A model generated the notes under the pieces. That model had not been told where the DNA came from. It ran no database searches and saw only the letters and a list, made by a program, of their open reading frames with translations. Shown piece by piece: positions 53,619 through 62,397 of a stretch of 64,000 nucleotides of DNA. The stretch is from Hyphococcus sp. (GTDB lineage: Bacteria; Pseudomonadota; Alphaproteobacteria; Caulobacterales; Parvularculaceae). A program made the translations under genes and the position numbers. How positions within the stretch are numbered: position 1 is the stretch's first letter; each line of letters begins with the position of its first letter. Location of the stretch: the NCBI GenBank assembly GCA_021776335.1, contig JAJFGB010000001.1:124001-188000 (forward strand), in the 5' to 3' direction.

Positions 53619-54062
53619 TTACTTGTTTCGCGTTCCGCGGGAAATTCCGGGTGCGCCCCAATATACCAGGCTCATCAATCCATATAAAATGAAGACGCAA
53701 AGGCCTATGAGTTGGAATCCGTTAATTGGATACTGCCTATAAGATTCCGCATTATTGCCCCATCCAGCAACGATAAGTTGTTCTGCAGCCATCGGCTGCA
53801 CAAGGTAGTAAATGGCAGCTGCTGCAACAGAAATGATCAAGCTGGAAAAAAACCAAACAAACACTTTTTGAATGCGCGCCAGTGGCAAGTGATTAATGAT
53901 CCCACCCAAAAGAAAGGGCCCTAACACGATTGCCGAAAATACAAATACGCGTGCCGATGCTTGAGCTGCAGTAGTGGGATCAGTGAAAGCGAGACCCAAT
54001 GCGCCGAAGATTAGCGGCGCAACCATTACAGTCTTCAGATAAATAGATATTACCTTGAGCAT
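53619..54062 (-). CDS. Membrane protein, four helices
   Basis: 147 residues with hydrophobic segments near 7-27, 39-60, 67-88 and 119-137. No family recognised. It is followed on the right by a short palindromic repeat. Confidence 0.58.
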   Translation of the reverse strand: MLKVISIYLKTVMVAPLIFGALGLAFTDPTTAAQASARVFVFSAIVLGPFLLGGIINHLPLARIQKVFVWFFSSLIISVAAAAIYYLVQPMAAEQLIVAGWGNNAESYRQYPINGFQLIGLCVFILYGLMSLVYWGAPGISRGTRNK

Positions 54063-54156
54063 TTACGCCCCAAAATATCGCTGAATATGTTTTACACAAA
54101 ACGGCGTGTCTGTCACCGGCGCGGCTCAGGATCCATTCTCAATGCGACACGCCCCA

Positions 54157-54186
54157 TGGCTGGATCCCGGATCAAGTCCGGGATGG
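54157..54186. repeat. Short palindromic repeat
   Basis: ATCCCGGATCAAGTCCGGGAT forms a hairpin and is preceded by GGCTGG; this sort of short palindrome is common between genes in related bacteria. The stretch 54215-54300 has further GATCGCC- and TTCGCG-type palindromes within the end of the next gene. Confidence 0.5.
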
Positions 54187-54459
54187 CGAGTTCAAATTAG
54201 CTGCGCGACAGTTTTCTTGATCGCCTTGTGTTGCTTGCGTGCCTTCGCATGCGGGGCGATCGGGGCGCCGGCTTTTGATTTGTGCGCCTTCGCGCACGGG
54301 CAAAAAATGCGCATCATATTCGCGTTTAAAACACATGAGGGTGGCGTCGCTGGGCGGCAGGCCGCCGGTGAGGCTTTCGATGATCGAGCGGGCAAAGCCC
54401 AACAGGTATGACGCCTCGTCGAGTTTTTGCCCCAGATGATCATGAAGCGGTTCGTTCAT
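54172..54459 (-). CDS. Hypothetical protein, C-terminus overrun by repeats
   Basis: 95 residues. The first 55 (MNEPLHDHLGQKLDEASYLL...) look like a real helical domain; the rest is coded by palindromic repeat DNA and is rich in Arg and charged residues. The gene may once have ended earlier. It lies five bases after the NlpC-like gene. Confidence 0.45.
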   Translation of the reverse strand: MNEPLHDHLGQKLDEASYLLGFARSIIESLTGGLPPSDATLMCFKREYDAHFLPVREGAQIKSRRPDRPACEGTQATQGDQENCRAANLNSPSRT

Positions 54460-54464
54460 GACCG

Positions 54465-54845
54465 TTACTCCGCCGCCACAGGAAGCGGGTTTAAAAATTG
54501 ATCGGGTACGGAGAATGCGGCAACGAGGCGGGTGCGCCAGAAATGGCCGAGATAAGCTGTCTGGGGCTCGTCTCGGCCGGGGATTTCATAGGTGAAGAAA
54601 TTATCGCCGCCCATCACACCGGCGGTGCGGGCGGCTTCGTCATCGGAGACGCGGAAGATCAATATATCGCCCGGCGCGGCGTCATGGCGGCGCTTTGGGC
54701 GAAAGTTCGCCCGGGCAAAGCTGAGGAGCGTTTCGCATTCGGGCCGGCCGCGGGTTCCATCCTCCCAGCCCGTCTGAGGAGGCGCTTTCCCGGCAATACG
54801 GGTCAGCAGCATTTTGGCGTCAGCATGGGCGTTGGGCGCGGTCAT
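54465..54845 (-). CDS. Possible C-terminal half of a phage NlpC/P60-type peptidase
   Basis: 126 residues: RRHDAAPGDILIFRV is the conserved strand of NlpC/P60 phage and gene-transfer-agent cell-wall peptidases, and the end HFWRTRLVAAFSVP matches their closing segment. The Cys-containing N-terminal part is absent, and the usual His is not found, so it would be inactive. It fits a phage-derived remnant (inference). Confidence 0.5.
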   Translation of the reverse strand: MTAPNAHADAKMLLTRIAGKAPPQTGWEDGTRGRPECETLLSFARANFRPKRRHDAAPGDILIFRVSDDEAARTAGVMGGDNFFTYEIPGRDEPQTAYLGHFWRTRLVAAFSVPDQFLNPLPVAAE

Positions 54846-54988
54846 GGCGGTGTGAGGGGGGGGCTGTGATTAAAGAGGAACTTGAGACTGCCGCCAAGCG
54901 CCTGCCACAAAAAGAACCAATTCGCGAAGTTCTCGCTATGGCAAGCGTTGTAAGTGGGGCAGTTCCACAGGCCTAACACCTGAAGACG

Positions 54989-55324
54989 TTATTGGTCGTT
55001 ACACGGAGGGTTATAGGCACGGCGAAGATCAGTTTCTATAGAAAGTCGTCGATCCTCATTTTCCTCCGGGTAAATGCATATGCAGTTTGCATCGTGGGTG
55101 TCAAAGCAATCAGTCTTGTGGTGATTTGATGGTCGGTTAGAAAGATCACCTGTTTGGCCAACGTAAATCATCGTGTGGTTATGATTGGCAGCGCTGTCTT
55201 TCACTCGGTGCGTTATCAAATATACAGCACCCACAGCGTTGAAAGTTGTGTCCTGAGAATACGCGGTAAACGAGTATTGTTCACCAGATTCTCCCGTGAA
55301 AGTTACCTTACTAAGTTTAGTCAT
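54989..55324 (-). CDS. GIY-YIG-like nuclease-fold protein
   Basis: 111 residues from the ATG at 55324 (AAGGAG ribosome site). GAVYLITHRVK...MIYVGQTGDLSNRPSNH follows the GIY-YIG pattern, with Arg and His after the YVGQT motif, and the late Glu in SIETDLRRAYNPPCN fits the catalytic Glu-Asn end. Such small domains cut DNA or serve as restriction or repair nucleases. Possibly phage-linked. Confidence 0.68.
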   Translation of the reverse strand: MTKLSKVTFTGESGEQYSFTAYSQDTTFNAVGAVYLITHRVKDSAANHNHTMIYVGQTGDLSNRPSNHHKTDCFDTHDANCICIYPEENEDRRLSIETDLRRAYNPPCNDQ

Positions 55325-55602
55325 CATCGGCTCCTTCTGGAGACGACCCTTGAGCCCAGGAAGTTTCCGGCCTATTTTCTCTTCAGAAGGGGCCGAAACG
55401 TTCCTTCGCCGCCAGATTAGGATCACAATTCGCTGGCGGGACTAAATAACCAGGCCCGGTTTGGCGCTCCAACGCCTTGCCGGGCCGACTTTTATTAAGT
55501 CGTCCAGCTACCGCCTTACGGCGCCTTGCTCTTACATTCAAGTCACCATACACTCGTCGAATGTAAAAATTAAGAATTTCTTACTGAATTCAAGAGGCGG
55601 CT

Positions 55603-56154
55603 ATGACTGACACAGCATTTGAAACAGCAAAAGCAAAGCGAGAACAATTACTTAAACGCAAAACGGAACTTCGAAAAGAGCGCGCCTTTATTGACGCTCA
55701 GCTGAATGATGTGGACAAATTCATCGCGCTGTATGAGTCTTTTGCTGCCGGTGTTGCCGATACTTTAGAACATTTCGCGAATACAGAAGGCGAATCACCT
55801 GCAGTTTCGCCGAAGAGAAGGCGAATTCGGCCCAACTCCAAGAAAGAGGATGTTGCTGAAGCAGCTCGTGTAGTCATTGCCCAGCGGGGTGAACCAGTGA
55901 TGCGCTCTGAAATGTTCAAAGAATTGATACGCCAAGGCTATAAGATCGAGGGCAGTGATGCTGAAATGGTTCTCTCAACTATGTTATGGCGAATGAAAGA
56001 CCACGTGATCCGCCTGCGTGGTGGTGGGTATTGGCTGCCGGAACGGCCGTGGGAGCCGGCGAACTACGAGCCGACGAAAGCAGTCCTAAAAGCTTTCAAT
56101 CTGAGGGAAGCCTGCAGAATGACTATTCAAACGGGCAGGGGCATAAAACTTTAG
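55603..56154 (+). CDS. Coiled-coil plus winged-helix DNA-binding-like protein
   Basis: 183 residues. Residues 8-50 form a coiled coil (AKAKREQLLKRKTELRKERA); residues 80-145 look like a HARE-HTH winged helix (EAARVVIAQRGEPVMRSEMF, MLWRMKDHVIRLRGGGYW). Such proteins link chromatin-like or nucleoid functions and restriction systems to DNA; the exact role is unknown. It has a good ribosome site (AAGAGGCGGC). Confidence 0.7.
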   Translation: MTDTAFETAKAKREQLLKRKTELRKERAFIDAQLNDVDKFIALYESFAAGVADTLEHFANTEGESPAVSPKRRRIRPNSKKEDVAEAARVVIAQRGEPVMRSEMFKELIRQGYKIEGSDAEMVLSTMLWRMKDHVIRLRGGGYWLPERPWEPANYEPTKAVLKAFNLREACRMTIQTGRGIKL

Positions 56155-56183
56155 AAGGCGGGGAAGAATAGCATTGCGGTTCA

Positions 56184-56345
56184 TCAGTTCCCAAAACAAT
56201 TACAACCCAGGTAAAAATCAGGGCAGGACACCGTTGGGTCATAAACGCCGCCGAGAACCGGGTTTCCGATATAGAGAAACGTTCCGGCGAAAATGACGGC
56301 CGTGACGAGAAGCGCCAGCCTGTTGAAGCGTTGCTTACTCTTCAT
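56184..56345 (-). CDS. Small membrane protein, 53 residues
   Basis: Begins MKSKQRFNRLALLVTAVIFA and has one helix, then a C-terminal tail with three Cys (TVSCPDFYLGCNCFGN). Too short for the usual ORF cut-off. No family recognised. It lies 68 bases after the lipoprotein gene on the same strand, so co-transcription is possible. Confidence 0.5.
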   Translation of the reverse strand: MKSKQRFNRLALLVTAVIFAGTFLYIGNPVLGGVYDPTVSCPDFYLGCNCFGN

Positions 56346-56413
56346 GGTTTGCGGCGGCTCATTTCATTTGCTGTAGCGCATGTAAGAAGTCGCCGGGCAT
56401 TGGCAATGTGTTG

Positions 56414-56776
56414 CTACTGCGGCGCGCATTGAACGGCCGGCGTGACGAGAACCCGTCTATCGGCTGGTACTGATTCATAGATCGTGATGCCTGTTATTTT
56501 CTCTCTTCTGACGGAAAACGTGCATGACTGGCCGGGTACAGGAATTGCCTGATCGCCGCCAAGATATTGCATATAGATTTCTGCCTGCGCCTCATCGCCG
56601 GTTGCAACAGTAAAGGCGATCCAGGTGCTTAAAATGCCTGAGGCGGGCGGGCGCGGCAACACCGACACTATTGTTGCGTTTTCAAAGTGATTTCTATTGG
56701 GCGCTGGTTCAGGCGCCTGCGTGCAGGAAACTGCGCAGCTAATACACAACGTAGCGATAAGTAACTTTATTGGCAT
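56414..56776 (-). CDS. Lipoprotein of unknown function
   Basis: 120 residues with lipobox VSC at residues 16-18 (CAVSCTQAPEP) and a beta-rich remainder (TWIAFTVATGDEAQAEIYMQ). No family recognised. A second Cys pair (GQSC, VQC) could form a disulfide. Confidence 0.6.
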   Translation of the reverse strand: MPIKLLIATLCISCAVSCTQAPEPAPNRNHFENATIVSVLPRPPASGILSTWIAFTVATGDEAQAEIYMQYLGGDQAIPVPGQSCTFSVRREKITGITIYESVPADRRVLVTPAVQCAPQ

Positions 56777-56840
56777 GGGTCAGCATCCTTCTGCATTGCG
56801 CTGTTTTCGCCCCAGCCGAATTGCAGGTCAACTATGATTT

Positions 56841-56858
56841 GATCGCCTTCGCGATCGG
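56841..56858. repeat. GATCGCCTTCGCGATC palindrome
   Basis: GATCGC-CTTC-GCGATC followed by GGG. The same 16-mer occurs at 41357-41372 before the G tract, and an imperfect form at 41331-41350. Confidence 0.6.
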
Positions 56859-56892
56859 GCTGCAATGATGGTGGAGATATTGGCGTCTTCAA

Positions 56893-57006
56893 CCATCCTT
56901 CGAGGCCCGGACTTTGTCCGGGCGCCTCAGGATAAGGGTTGGTTGGTTTTTCGTGCATCCCTCATCCTGAGGTGCGAGCAGTCCCAGCTGCGAGCCTCGA
57001 AGGATG
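56893..57006. repeat. 114-bp intergenic repeat with 14-bp inverted ends
   Basis: CCATCCTTCGAGGC at the left is exactly complementary to GCCTCGAAGGATGG at the right end (57006). Inside are further palindromes (CCCGGACTTTGTCCGGG, and CCTCATCCTGAGG). This CTTCGAGG/CCTCAGGATGAGG type is widespread between genes of alphaproteobacteria. Confidence 0.8.
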
Positions 57007-57057
57007 GTCACAAGTGTCCAGCTCCAGAGACGACACCCAACAACTCGAAAGCCCAAC

Positions 57058-58578
57058 ATGACCGAGCCGATCAAACTTGTCTTTGGCAAGCATTTACCGG
57101 ATCAACCGGCCCTGAATAATCCTGGCACGCCATTTTTGCGTAATGTGGTGCCGGCGAACGGTTTTTTCCGGCCTTTTGGGGATCTAAATCCTTATTCCAA
57201 TAATCTCGATGCGCGCGCGCAAGGGGCAATTTCGGGCAGGGATACGACAGGCAATGTTTTTTCTTTCGCGGGCAATGCAACCAAGCTTTATAAATTAACG
57301 GACCAGACATTTACGGATGTCTCCGGCATATCCGCCCCTTATGCGACGCCAGCGGGCGGCGCCTGGGAATTTATTCTGTGGTCCGACGATCAGCTGATCG
57401 CGATTAACGGCGTTGATGCGCCGCAGGTAAAAGACCCGCAGGACGGATCAGCATTTATTGATTTAACCGGGTCGCCGCCGGCCGCAAGGCATGGCGCTGT
57501 TGTCCGCTCATTCGTTTTCCTGGGGAACTGGGCGGGTAATGAAAACAAGGTTGCATGGTCTGCAATTGACAATTCCGGTGAGTGGAACACGGACGGGACC
57601 AATCAGTCGGACCAGCAGTTTTTGCCCTCAGGCGGATCGATCATGCGGATCCTTGGCGGCGAAGTCGCGCTGGTTTTTACACAGTCAGCAATACACCGGT
57701 TTACCTATGTCGGATCGCCGGTGATTTTTCAGCGCGATGAAATCGGGCCCGGTGTTGGGCTGATCGCACCCGGGGCGGCCGCGCAATTCGGCAATCTGGT
57801 TTTTTTCATCGGCCAGAACTCATTTTATCGAATGGATTTGAATGGAGTGCCGACGCCCATCGGCGAGTCGCGCTGGAACAAGACATTTTTTAGCGAGTTT
57901 GATGAAAACAATGCAGATAAAGTGACTTCAGCGATCGATCCGATCAATACGATCTGGCTCGTGGCCTATCCGACAACAGCGTCGGCGACCGGGTTGCCAG
58001 ATCGGATATTTCTTTACAACTGGGCGACGGATGACTGCTCATTTATCGATATCGATACGGAGATTATTCTGTCGGCCTTTTTACCGGGCACGCCTTTGGA
58101 GGCCCTGGGTAATAATCTGGATGCCCTGGCATTTTCGCTCGACAGTCGGGTGTGGCAGGGCGGATCGCTGGTGCTTGGCGGCTTTGATCGCACACATATG
58201 CTCGGTTTTTTTTCCGGCGCGCCTTTGGAGGCGGAAATCGAAACCGCCGAGCGCGATAATCAAGGCCGACGACTTTTTGTCGGCGGTGCGCGGCCCTTTG
58301 TTGACGCCGCAGATGTTGAGATTGCAATCAAAACGCGAGAGCGCCAGTCCGACCCGGCGGTGCTGGGCGCCTATGCGGCAGGCGCCGGCAGCGCCTGGGG
58401 GTTCATTATGAAATGGTTGTTGCCGCGCGAATTGAAGGCACTGACCCTTCAGATTCAGCATCTCAACGAACAGATCGCAGAGATGAAGCCGGAGATTGAA
58501 GAGTACCGTCGGTTAAAGCAGCGCGCTCTCGAAAAGGAGCTGAAAGAAAAAAACCTGCTGACGGATCGAGGTACTTGA
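57058..58578 (+). CDS. Phage-type beta-propeller structural protein
   Basis: 506 residues; an upstream in-frame start at 57004 lies in the repeat, so ATG 57058 is used. Repeated strand units such as VFSFAGNATKLYKLTDQTF, LVFTQSAIHRFTYVGSPVIF and RDEIGPGVGLIAPGAAAQFG resemble propeller-like tail or connector proteins of podovirus-type phages. The last 60 residues are a coiled coil (LTLQIQHLNEQIAEMKPEIE). Four bases or less separate it from the spanin gene. Likely a prophage remnant or domesticated phage protein (inference). Confidence 0.65.
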   Translation: MTEPIKLVFGKHLPDQPALNNPGTPFLRNVVPANGFFRPFGDLNPYSNNLDARAQGAISGRDTTGNVFSFAGNATKLYKLTDQTFTDVSGISAPYATPAGGAWEFILWSDDQLIAINGVDAPQVKDPQDGSAFIDLTGSPPAARHGAVVRSFVFLGNWAGNENKVAWSAIDNSGEWNTDGTNQSDQQFLPSGGSIMRILGGEVALVFTQSAIHRFTYVGSPVIFQRDEIGPGVGLIAPGAAAQFGNLVFFIGQNSFYRMDLNGVPTPIGESRWNKTFFSEFDENNADKVTSAIDPINTIWLVAYPTTASATGLPDRIFLYNWATDDCSFIDIDTEIILSAFLPGTPLEALGNNLDALAFSLDSRVWQGGSLVLGGFDRTHMLGFFSGAPLEAEIETAERDNQGRRLFVGGARPFVDAADVEIAIKTRERQSDPAVLGAYAAGAGSAWGFIMKWLLPRELKALTLQIQHLNEQIAEMKPEIEEYRRLKQRALEKELKEKNLLTDRGT

Positions 58579-58992
58579 ATGATCACTGCGGTGCTCGCAT
58601 CAATTATGTCGGACAAGCTGGCCGGCACTCTGGCGCCTTTTGCAAAGATCGGTCTCGTTTTGCTGGCGTGGTTTTCGTTTAGTCAACATTATATCGGTGT
58701 CGGCAAAGACAAAATTCGCGCTGACATTGCGGTGAAGGTCGAGGAGGCGACGGCGCGTGAGCATGAGCGCTATCTGGAACGGGAAGCTTCGACGCGCGAG
58801 AGTTATCAGGTTGCGCTCACCGCGGCGCTCGAGGCGCGCACCGCAGCGCCGCAAATTATAAGGGAAATCCGCAATGCGCCCGCGACAGCTTGTTCTGCTG
58901 AGCCTATTGGTATTGAGCGCGTCCGCCTGCTCAACGCTGCAATTGCCGGGTATCGGGACCAAAATCCCGCCGCCCGGCAGCCAGCTGGTTGA
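58579..58992 (+). CDS. Rz-like inner-membrane spanin
   Basis: 137 residues: one N-terminal helix (FAKIGLVLLAWFSFSQHYI), then a charged coiled-coil periplasmic part (KIRADIAVKVEEATAREHER) ending in CSAEPIGIERVRLLN. This is the i-spanin plan. An Rz1-like lipoprotein gene starts inside it in another frame. It directly follows the propeller gene. Confidence 0.7.
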   Translation: MITAVLASIMSDKLAGTLAPFAKIGLVLLAWFSFSQHYIGVGKDKIRADIAVKVEEATAREHERYLEREASTRESYQVALTAALEARTAAPQIIREIRNAPATACSAEPIGIERVRLLNAAIAGYRDQNPAARQPAG

Positions 58993-59152
58993 GCGGTTTG
59001 AGCCGGACTTAACGCCGGTCGCCGATGATGCAGACAATGATGAGGTGCTCTTGCGCGCAGCGCAATGCTTTGCTGACCTCAATTATTTGCTGCCTCTGCG
59101 TAATGGCTTGATTGAATGGGCCGAGACCGTGCCGATAACTTCTGAGCCTTAA
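58874..59152 (+). CDS. Rz1-like outer-membrane lipoprotein spanin, nested
   Basis: 92 residues with a lipobox SASAC at about 15-19 and Pro-rich start (PGIGTKIPPPGS), overlapping the end of the Rz-like gene by 119 bases in another frame. Overlapping Rz/Rz1 genes are the hallmark of phage spanins, which fuse inner and outer membranes at lysis. Confidence 0.72.
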   Translation: MRPRQLVLLSLLVLSASACSTLQLPGIGTKIPPPGSQLVERFEPDLTPVADDADNDEVLLRAAQCFADLNYLLPLRNGLIEWAETVPITSEP

Positions 59153-59180
59153 GGTTAACGCAGTTGCAAGAGCGAACTTG

Positions 59181-59196
59181 ATCATCGGTCGATGAT
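59181..59196. promoter_or_regulatory. Palindrome over the start of the first arylsulfotransferase-like gene
   Basis: ATCATCG-GT-CGATGAT, with the second half covering the start codon at 59192. The same palindrome, ATCATCG-AC-CGATGAT, sits at 60824-60839 over the start of the paralog. Its conservation across the duplication, in an operator-like position, suggests binding by a regulator or an RNA structure (inference). Confidence 0.5.
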
Positions 59197-60574
59197 GTTG
59201 AATAAAAGCATCATGGAAAAGTTCTTTTTAAAGCGACGAATGATCCCCGTGGAGAATTGGCAAGTCGCGTTTCTGGTGATTGTCGTCGCTCTCTCGTTCA
59301 TCGGCTTTGGCGCTCTGGTTGAACATGCCGCCACCGACAGAGATCGCGCGTCAGGCGTTTCCAAATTTGCTCTTGAGATTGCCCGCATACCAGCGACCGG
59401 ACGTCGAATGGCCAAAAACATTCTGACAGAACACAACCCCACGCTTGCACATGAACAGCGTTTCGCTGGTGCGTCTGGTTTTGAACGTTTTAGGGCTGGA
59501 GATGACGCCGCGCTGCTCCTTGCACGGTATGATGGGGATATAAGTCGTTCCGTGGTTGAGGTTGTAGAGCTTGATGCCGGAACAGTGCTGCATCGTTACA
59601 CACCGGATATCAATGAATTTATTGACCGCGCCGTGACGAAGTCGATGTCGGATGAATTGAAGCGCGACAGGCATCCGAAGCGTTTTATGATATCTCATCC
59701 GGATATTGATGAATCGGGTAACCTTGTATTTCACGGGATGTATACGCCGCTGGCAAAGATTGATGTTTGCTCAAGGATTGTATGGACGGTCGACGGCCGT
59801 TTCCATCACTCAATCGAGCAAGATAACGAAGGAAATTATTGGACTATCGCGGGGCTTGATCCGCAGCTGGAGCATTTGACCGCGGACGGGGCGGATGATG
59901 CGCTTGTTCAGGTTTCTCCGGATGGAGAAATTCTGTTCGAAAAGCGTGTTGGTGAGTTACTCATTGAAAACGAGTTGAGTTACCTTGTTTATGATGGCCA
60001 ATATCCTGACGATCCAATTCACTTAAACGACATTCAACCGGCGCTATCGGATAGCCCGCATTGGAAACGCAGCGATCTATTTTTGAGTTTGAGACACCCT
60101 GACGCTATTGTTCAGTATCGCCCATCCACAAACGAGGTAATCTGGTCTCGCCAGGGGCCGTGGATGATGCAGCATGACGTTGACATCGTCAGTGATCATG
60201 AAATCGCGATATTCAACAATAATACCGCGAAGCTTGATGCCGGCGAATATGTTGTGGGAACAAATGATACAATCATTTATGACTTCGAGTCCGACCAAAC
60301 TTACGCGCCCTATTCCAGTGGTTACAAAATCAACGAAATTCGCACGGCTACTGAAGGGAGAAGCGAAGTTCTTCCGGACGGAGAGCTTTTTGTCGAAGAA
60401 CAAAATCACGGCAGGCTTTTGAAAATGAACGCTGCGGGCGATATTACATGGCAATATATTAACCGGGCAACTGATGGGCGCGTTTATCTCGTTCGCTGGA
60501 GCCGCTATATGGATAAAATATTGGCGCATCATACGGTTGAAACGGCCGCTGAGAAATGTGGCGATGATATCTGA
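59192..60574 (+). CDS. Arylsulfotransferase-like (ASST) protein, copy 1
   Basis: 460 residues with one N-terminal membrane helix (VAFLVIVVALSFIGFGALVE) and a six-bladed propeller typical of Arylsulfotran_2 proteins: ARYDGDISRSVVEVVELDAG, VDGRFHHSIEQDNEGNYWT, IHLNDIQPALSDSPHW, QGPWMMQHDVDIVSDHE. It would face the periplasm. PAPS-independent sulfuryl transfer is the family idea, but no activity is proven for this type. The start could instead be the Met at 59213. Confidence 0.8.
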   Translation: MMLNKSIMEKFFLKRRMIPVENWQVAFLVIVVALSFIGFGALVEHAATDRDRASGVSKFALEIARIPATGRRMAKNILTEHNPTLAHEQRFAGASGFERFRAGDDAALLLARYDGDISRSVVEVVELDAGTVLHRYTPDINEFIDRAVTKSMSDELKRDRHPKRFMISHPDIDESGNLVFHGMYTPLAKIDVCSRIVWTVDGRFHHSIEQDNEGNYWTIAGLDPQLEHLTADGADDALVQVSPDGEILFEKRVGELLIENELSYLVYDGQYPDDPIHLNDIQPALSDSPHWKRSDLFLSLRHPDAIVQYRPSTNEVIWSRQGPWMMQHDVDIVSDHEIAIFNNNTAKLDAGEYVVGTNDTIIYDFESDQTYAPYSSGYKINEIRTATEGRSEVLPDGELFVEEQNHGRLLKMNAAGDITWQYINRATDGRVYLVRWSRYMDKILAHHTVETAAEKCGDDI

Positions 60575-60823
60575 GCTTCTCAAAGCTCCCGACTTTGCAC
60601 TATAACAACCACTATCTCGCATCCATCAATATGGGCAATCTGGAACGTCTGGCAGTGTGCTCGAGCGCAATGCTTTGCGATACAACCGTGCGGAAATGCG
60701 TCTGGACGGCGGTTTGCTTCGCGATGCCACGGCTTTTGTACGACAAAGTGAGATCAATGAAGCAGCTTTTCATGTGCAGCATGCAGAGCACGCAATTGGC
60801 ATTCACCAAATTATGACGGGTTG

Positions 60824-60839
60824 ATCATCGACCGATGAT
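60824..60839. promoter_or_regulatory. Palindrome over the start of the second arylsulfotransferase-like gene
   Basis: ATCATCG-AC-CGATGAT, matching 59181-59196. The flanking TTGATCATCG and ATGATGTTGAATAAA are also conserved between the two copies, marking the left border of the duplication. Confidence 0.5.
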
Positions 60840-62238
60840 GTTGAATAAACCCATCATGGAAAAATTCTTTCTAAAGCGACGAACGGTTTCCGTGGAGAAT
60901 TGGCAAATCGGCTTGCTGCTGATTATTGCCGTCCTGACGTTGATCGGTTTCGGCGCGATGGTGGAATGGGCGGGCCGCAAAAATGACAGCGCACCGGGAA
61001 TCGCAAAACTATCAATGCGAATTGCCCGTCTGCCGATAACGACGCGCCACACAGTAAAATATATTTTAACTAACCAAAAGCCGACGCTTGCATTGGAACA
61101 ACGCTTTGATGGTGAAGAGGGATTTGCACGTTTTGAAGGCAGTAGTGACAGTTCATTGCTATTGGCGCGCTATGATGGGAGTGCAAATCGGGGTGTTGTA
61201 GAGGTTCTGGACCTGGAAAGTGGCGCCATATTGCATCGGTACGCACCGGATATCCACGAGTTGAATCTCCGTTCAAATCTTAAAAAGGGTATTGGTGTAA
61301 TACCGCGTGAAGTGAATCCAAAGAACTACATGATGCATCATCCTTATCTTGAGGAATCTGGCAGCCTTGTCTTCCACGGCATGTATTCGCCGCTCGCAAA
61401 GATCGACGTGTGTTCAAACATTGTTTGGACGATAGACGGGTTCTTTCACCATTCAATCGAGCGTGACGCGGATGGTAATTACTGGACGGCGGTTGCATTC
61501 GCGCCACCGGAAACGCCTTATGTGCCAAAAAACGGCATCGACGATTCCATTACACAGATATCTCCTGACGGAGAGATTTTGTTTTCTAAATCACTTAGCA
61601 AGATCCTAATCGAAAACGGATTGGAAGACATTATCTATAGAAGCTCCACCCCTGGTGACCCGCTACACCTGAACGACATCCAATATGTATTAACGGACGG
61701 TCCATATTGGCACCGTGGCGATCTCTTTTTGAGCTTGAGAAACAGTTCCACAATCATGCTCTATCGTCCGTCAACAAACGAGGTGCTCTGGTGGCGTCAG
61801 GGGCCGTGGATGCTGCAGCATGATGTTGACATCATAAGCGAGCATGAAATTGCGGTCTTTAACAACAATATTGCTAAGACGGATGGAGGGCGGGTACGGG
61901 TATTGGGTGTCAATGATACAATCATTTATGATTTTTCATCGGAGGAGTATAGAAGTCCGTTTTCTGAAGCGTACGAGGTCAATGATATTCGAACCCTCAG
62001 TGAAGGGCGGAGCGAAATTCTTTCTGATGGAGAAATATTCGTTGAAGAACAAAATTACGGTCGATTGTTAAAGATGAACACGTCAGGAGACGTCACTTGG
62101 CAATATGTTAATCGCGCCGATGACGGGCGTAACTACTTCGTTAGCTGGGTACGTTATGTTGACAACGCACAGGTGCAGCATGTGGCCGAAATCGCTGCCA
62201 GCGAATGCGATCCTTCAGCGGCTTCGACGCGCGGATAA
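60835..62238 (+). CDS. Arylsulfotransferase-like (ASST) protein, copy 2
   Basis: 467 residues, clearly paralogous to copy 1 along its whole length: same N-terminal helix, IDGFFHHSIERDADGNYWT, LHLNDIQYVLTDGPYW, QGPWMLQHDVDIISEHE. The 260-base spacer between the copies has no gene. Divergence is moderate, so the duplication is not recent. Confidence 0.8.
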   Translation: MMLNKPIMEKFFLKRRTVSVENWQIGLLLIIAVLTLIGFGAMVEWAGRKNDSAPGIAKLSMRIARLPITTRHTVKYILTNQKPTLALEQRFDGEEGFARFEGSSDSSLLLARYDGSANRGVVEVLDLESGAILHRYAPDIHELNLRSNLKKGIGVIPREVNPKNYMMHHPYLEESGSLVFHGMYSPLAKIDVCSNIVWTIDGFFHHSIERDADGNYWTAVAFAPPETPYVPKNGIDDSITQISPDGEILFSKSLSKILIENGLEDIIYRSSTPGDPLHLNDIQYVLTDGPYWHRGDLFLSLRNSSTIMLYRPSTNEVLWWRQGPWMLQHDVDIISEHEIAVFNNNIAKTDGGRVRVLGVNDTIIYDFSSEEYRSPFSEAYEVNDIRTLSEGRSEILSDGEIFVEEQNYGRLLKMNTSGDVTWQYVNRADDGRNYFVSWVRYVDNAQVQHVAEIAASECDPSAASTRG

Positions 62239-62397
62239 TCAACGCATGTGAAGGATGTTTTGCTGGCGCAGCGAGCAATTGTGCAGGTTGGGTATTTATT
62301 GTTGTTTCCTATTTGACCGGAACCCTATAAACTTGGTCTGTAGTCAACTTTTCCGATGATTCGGATGTCTACTTGTTGACCGGACTAGGGGCGCTTT

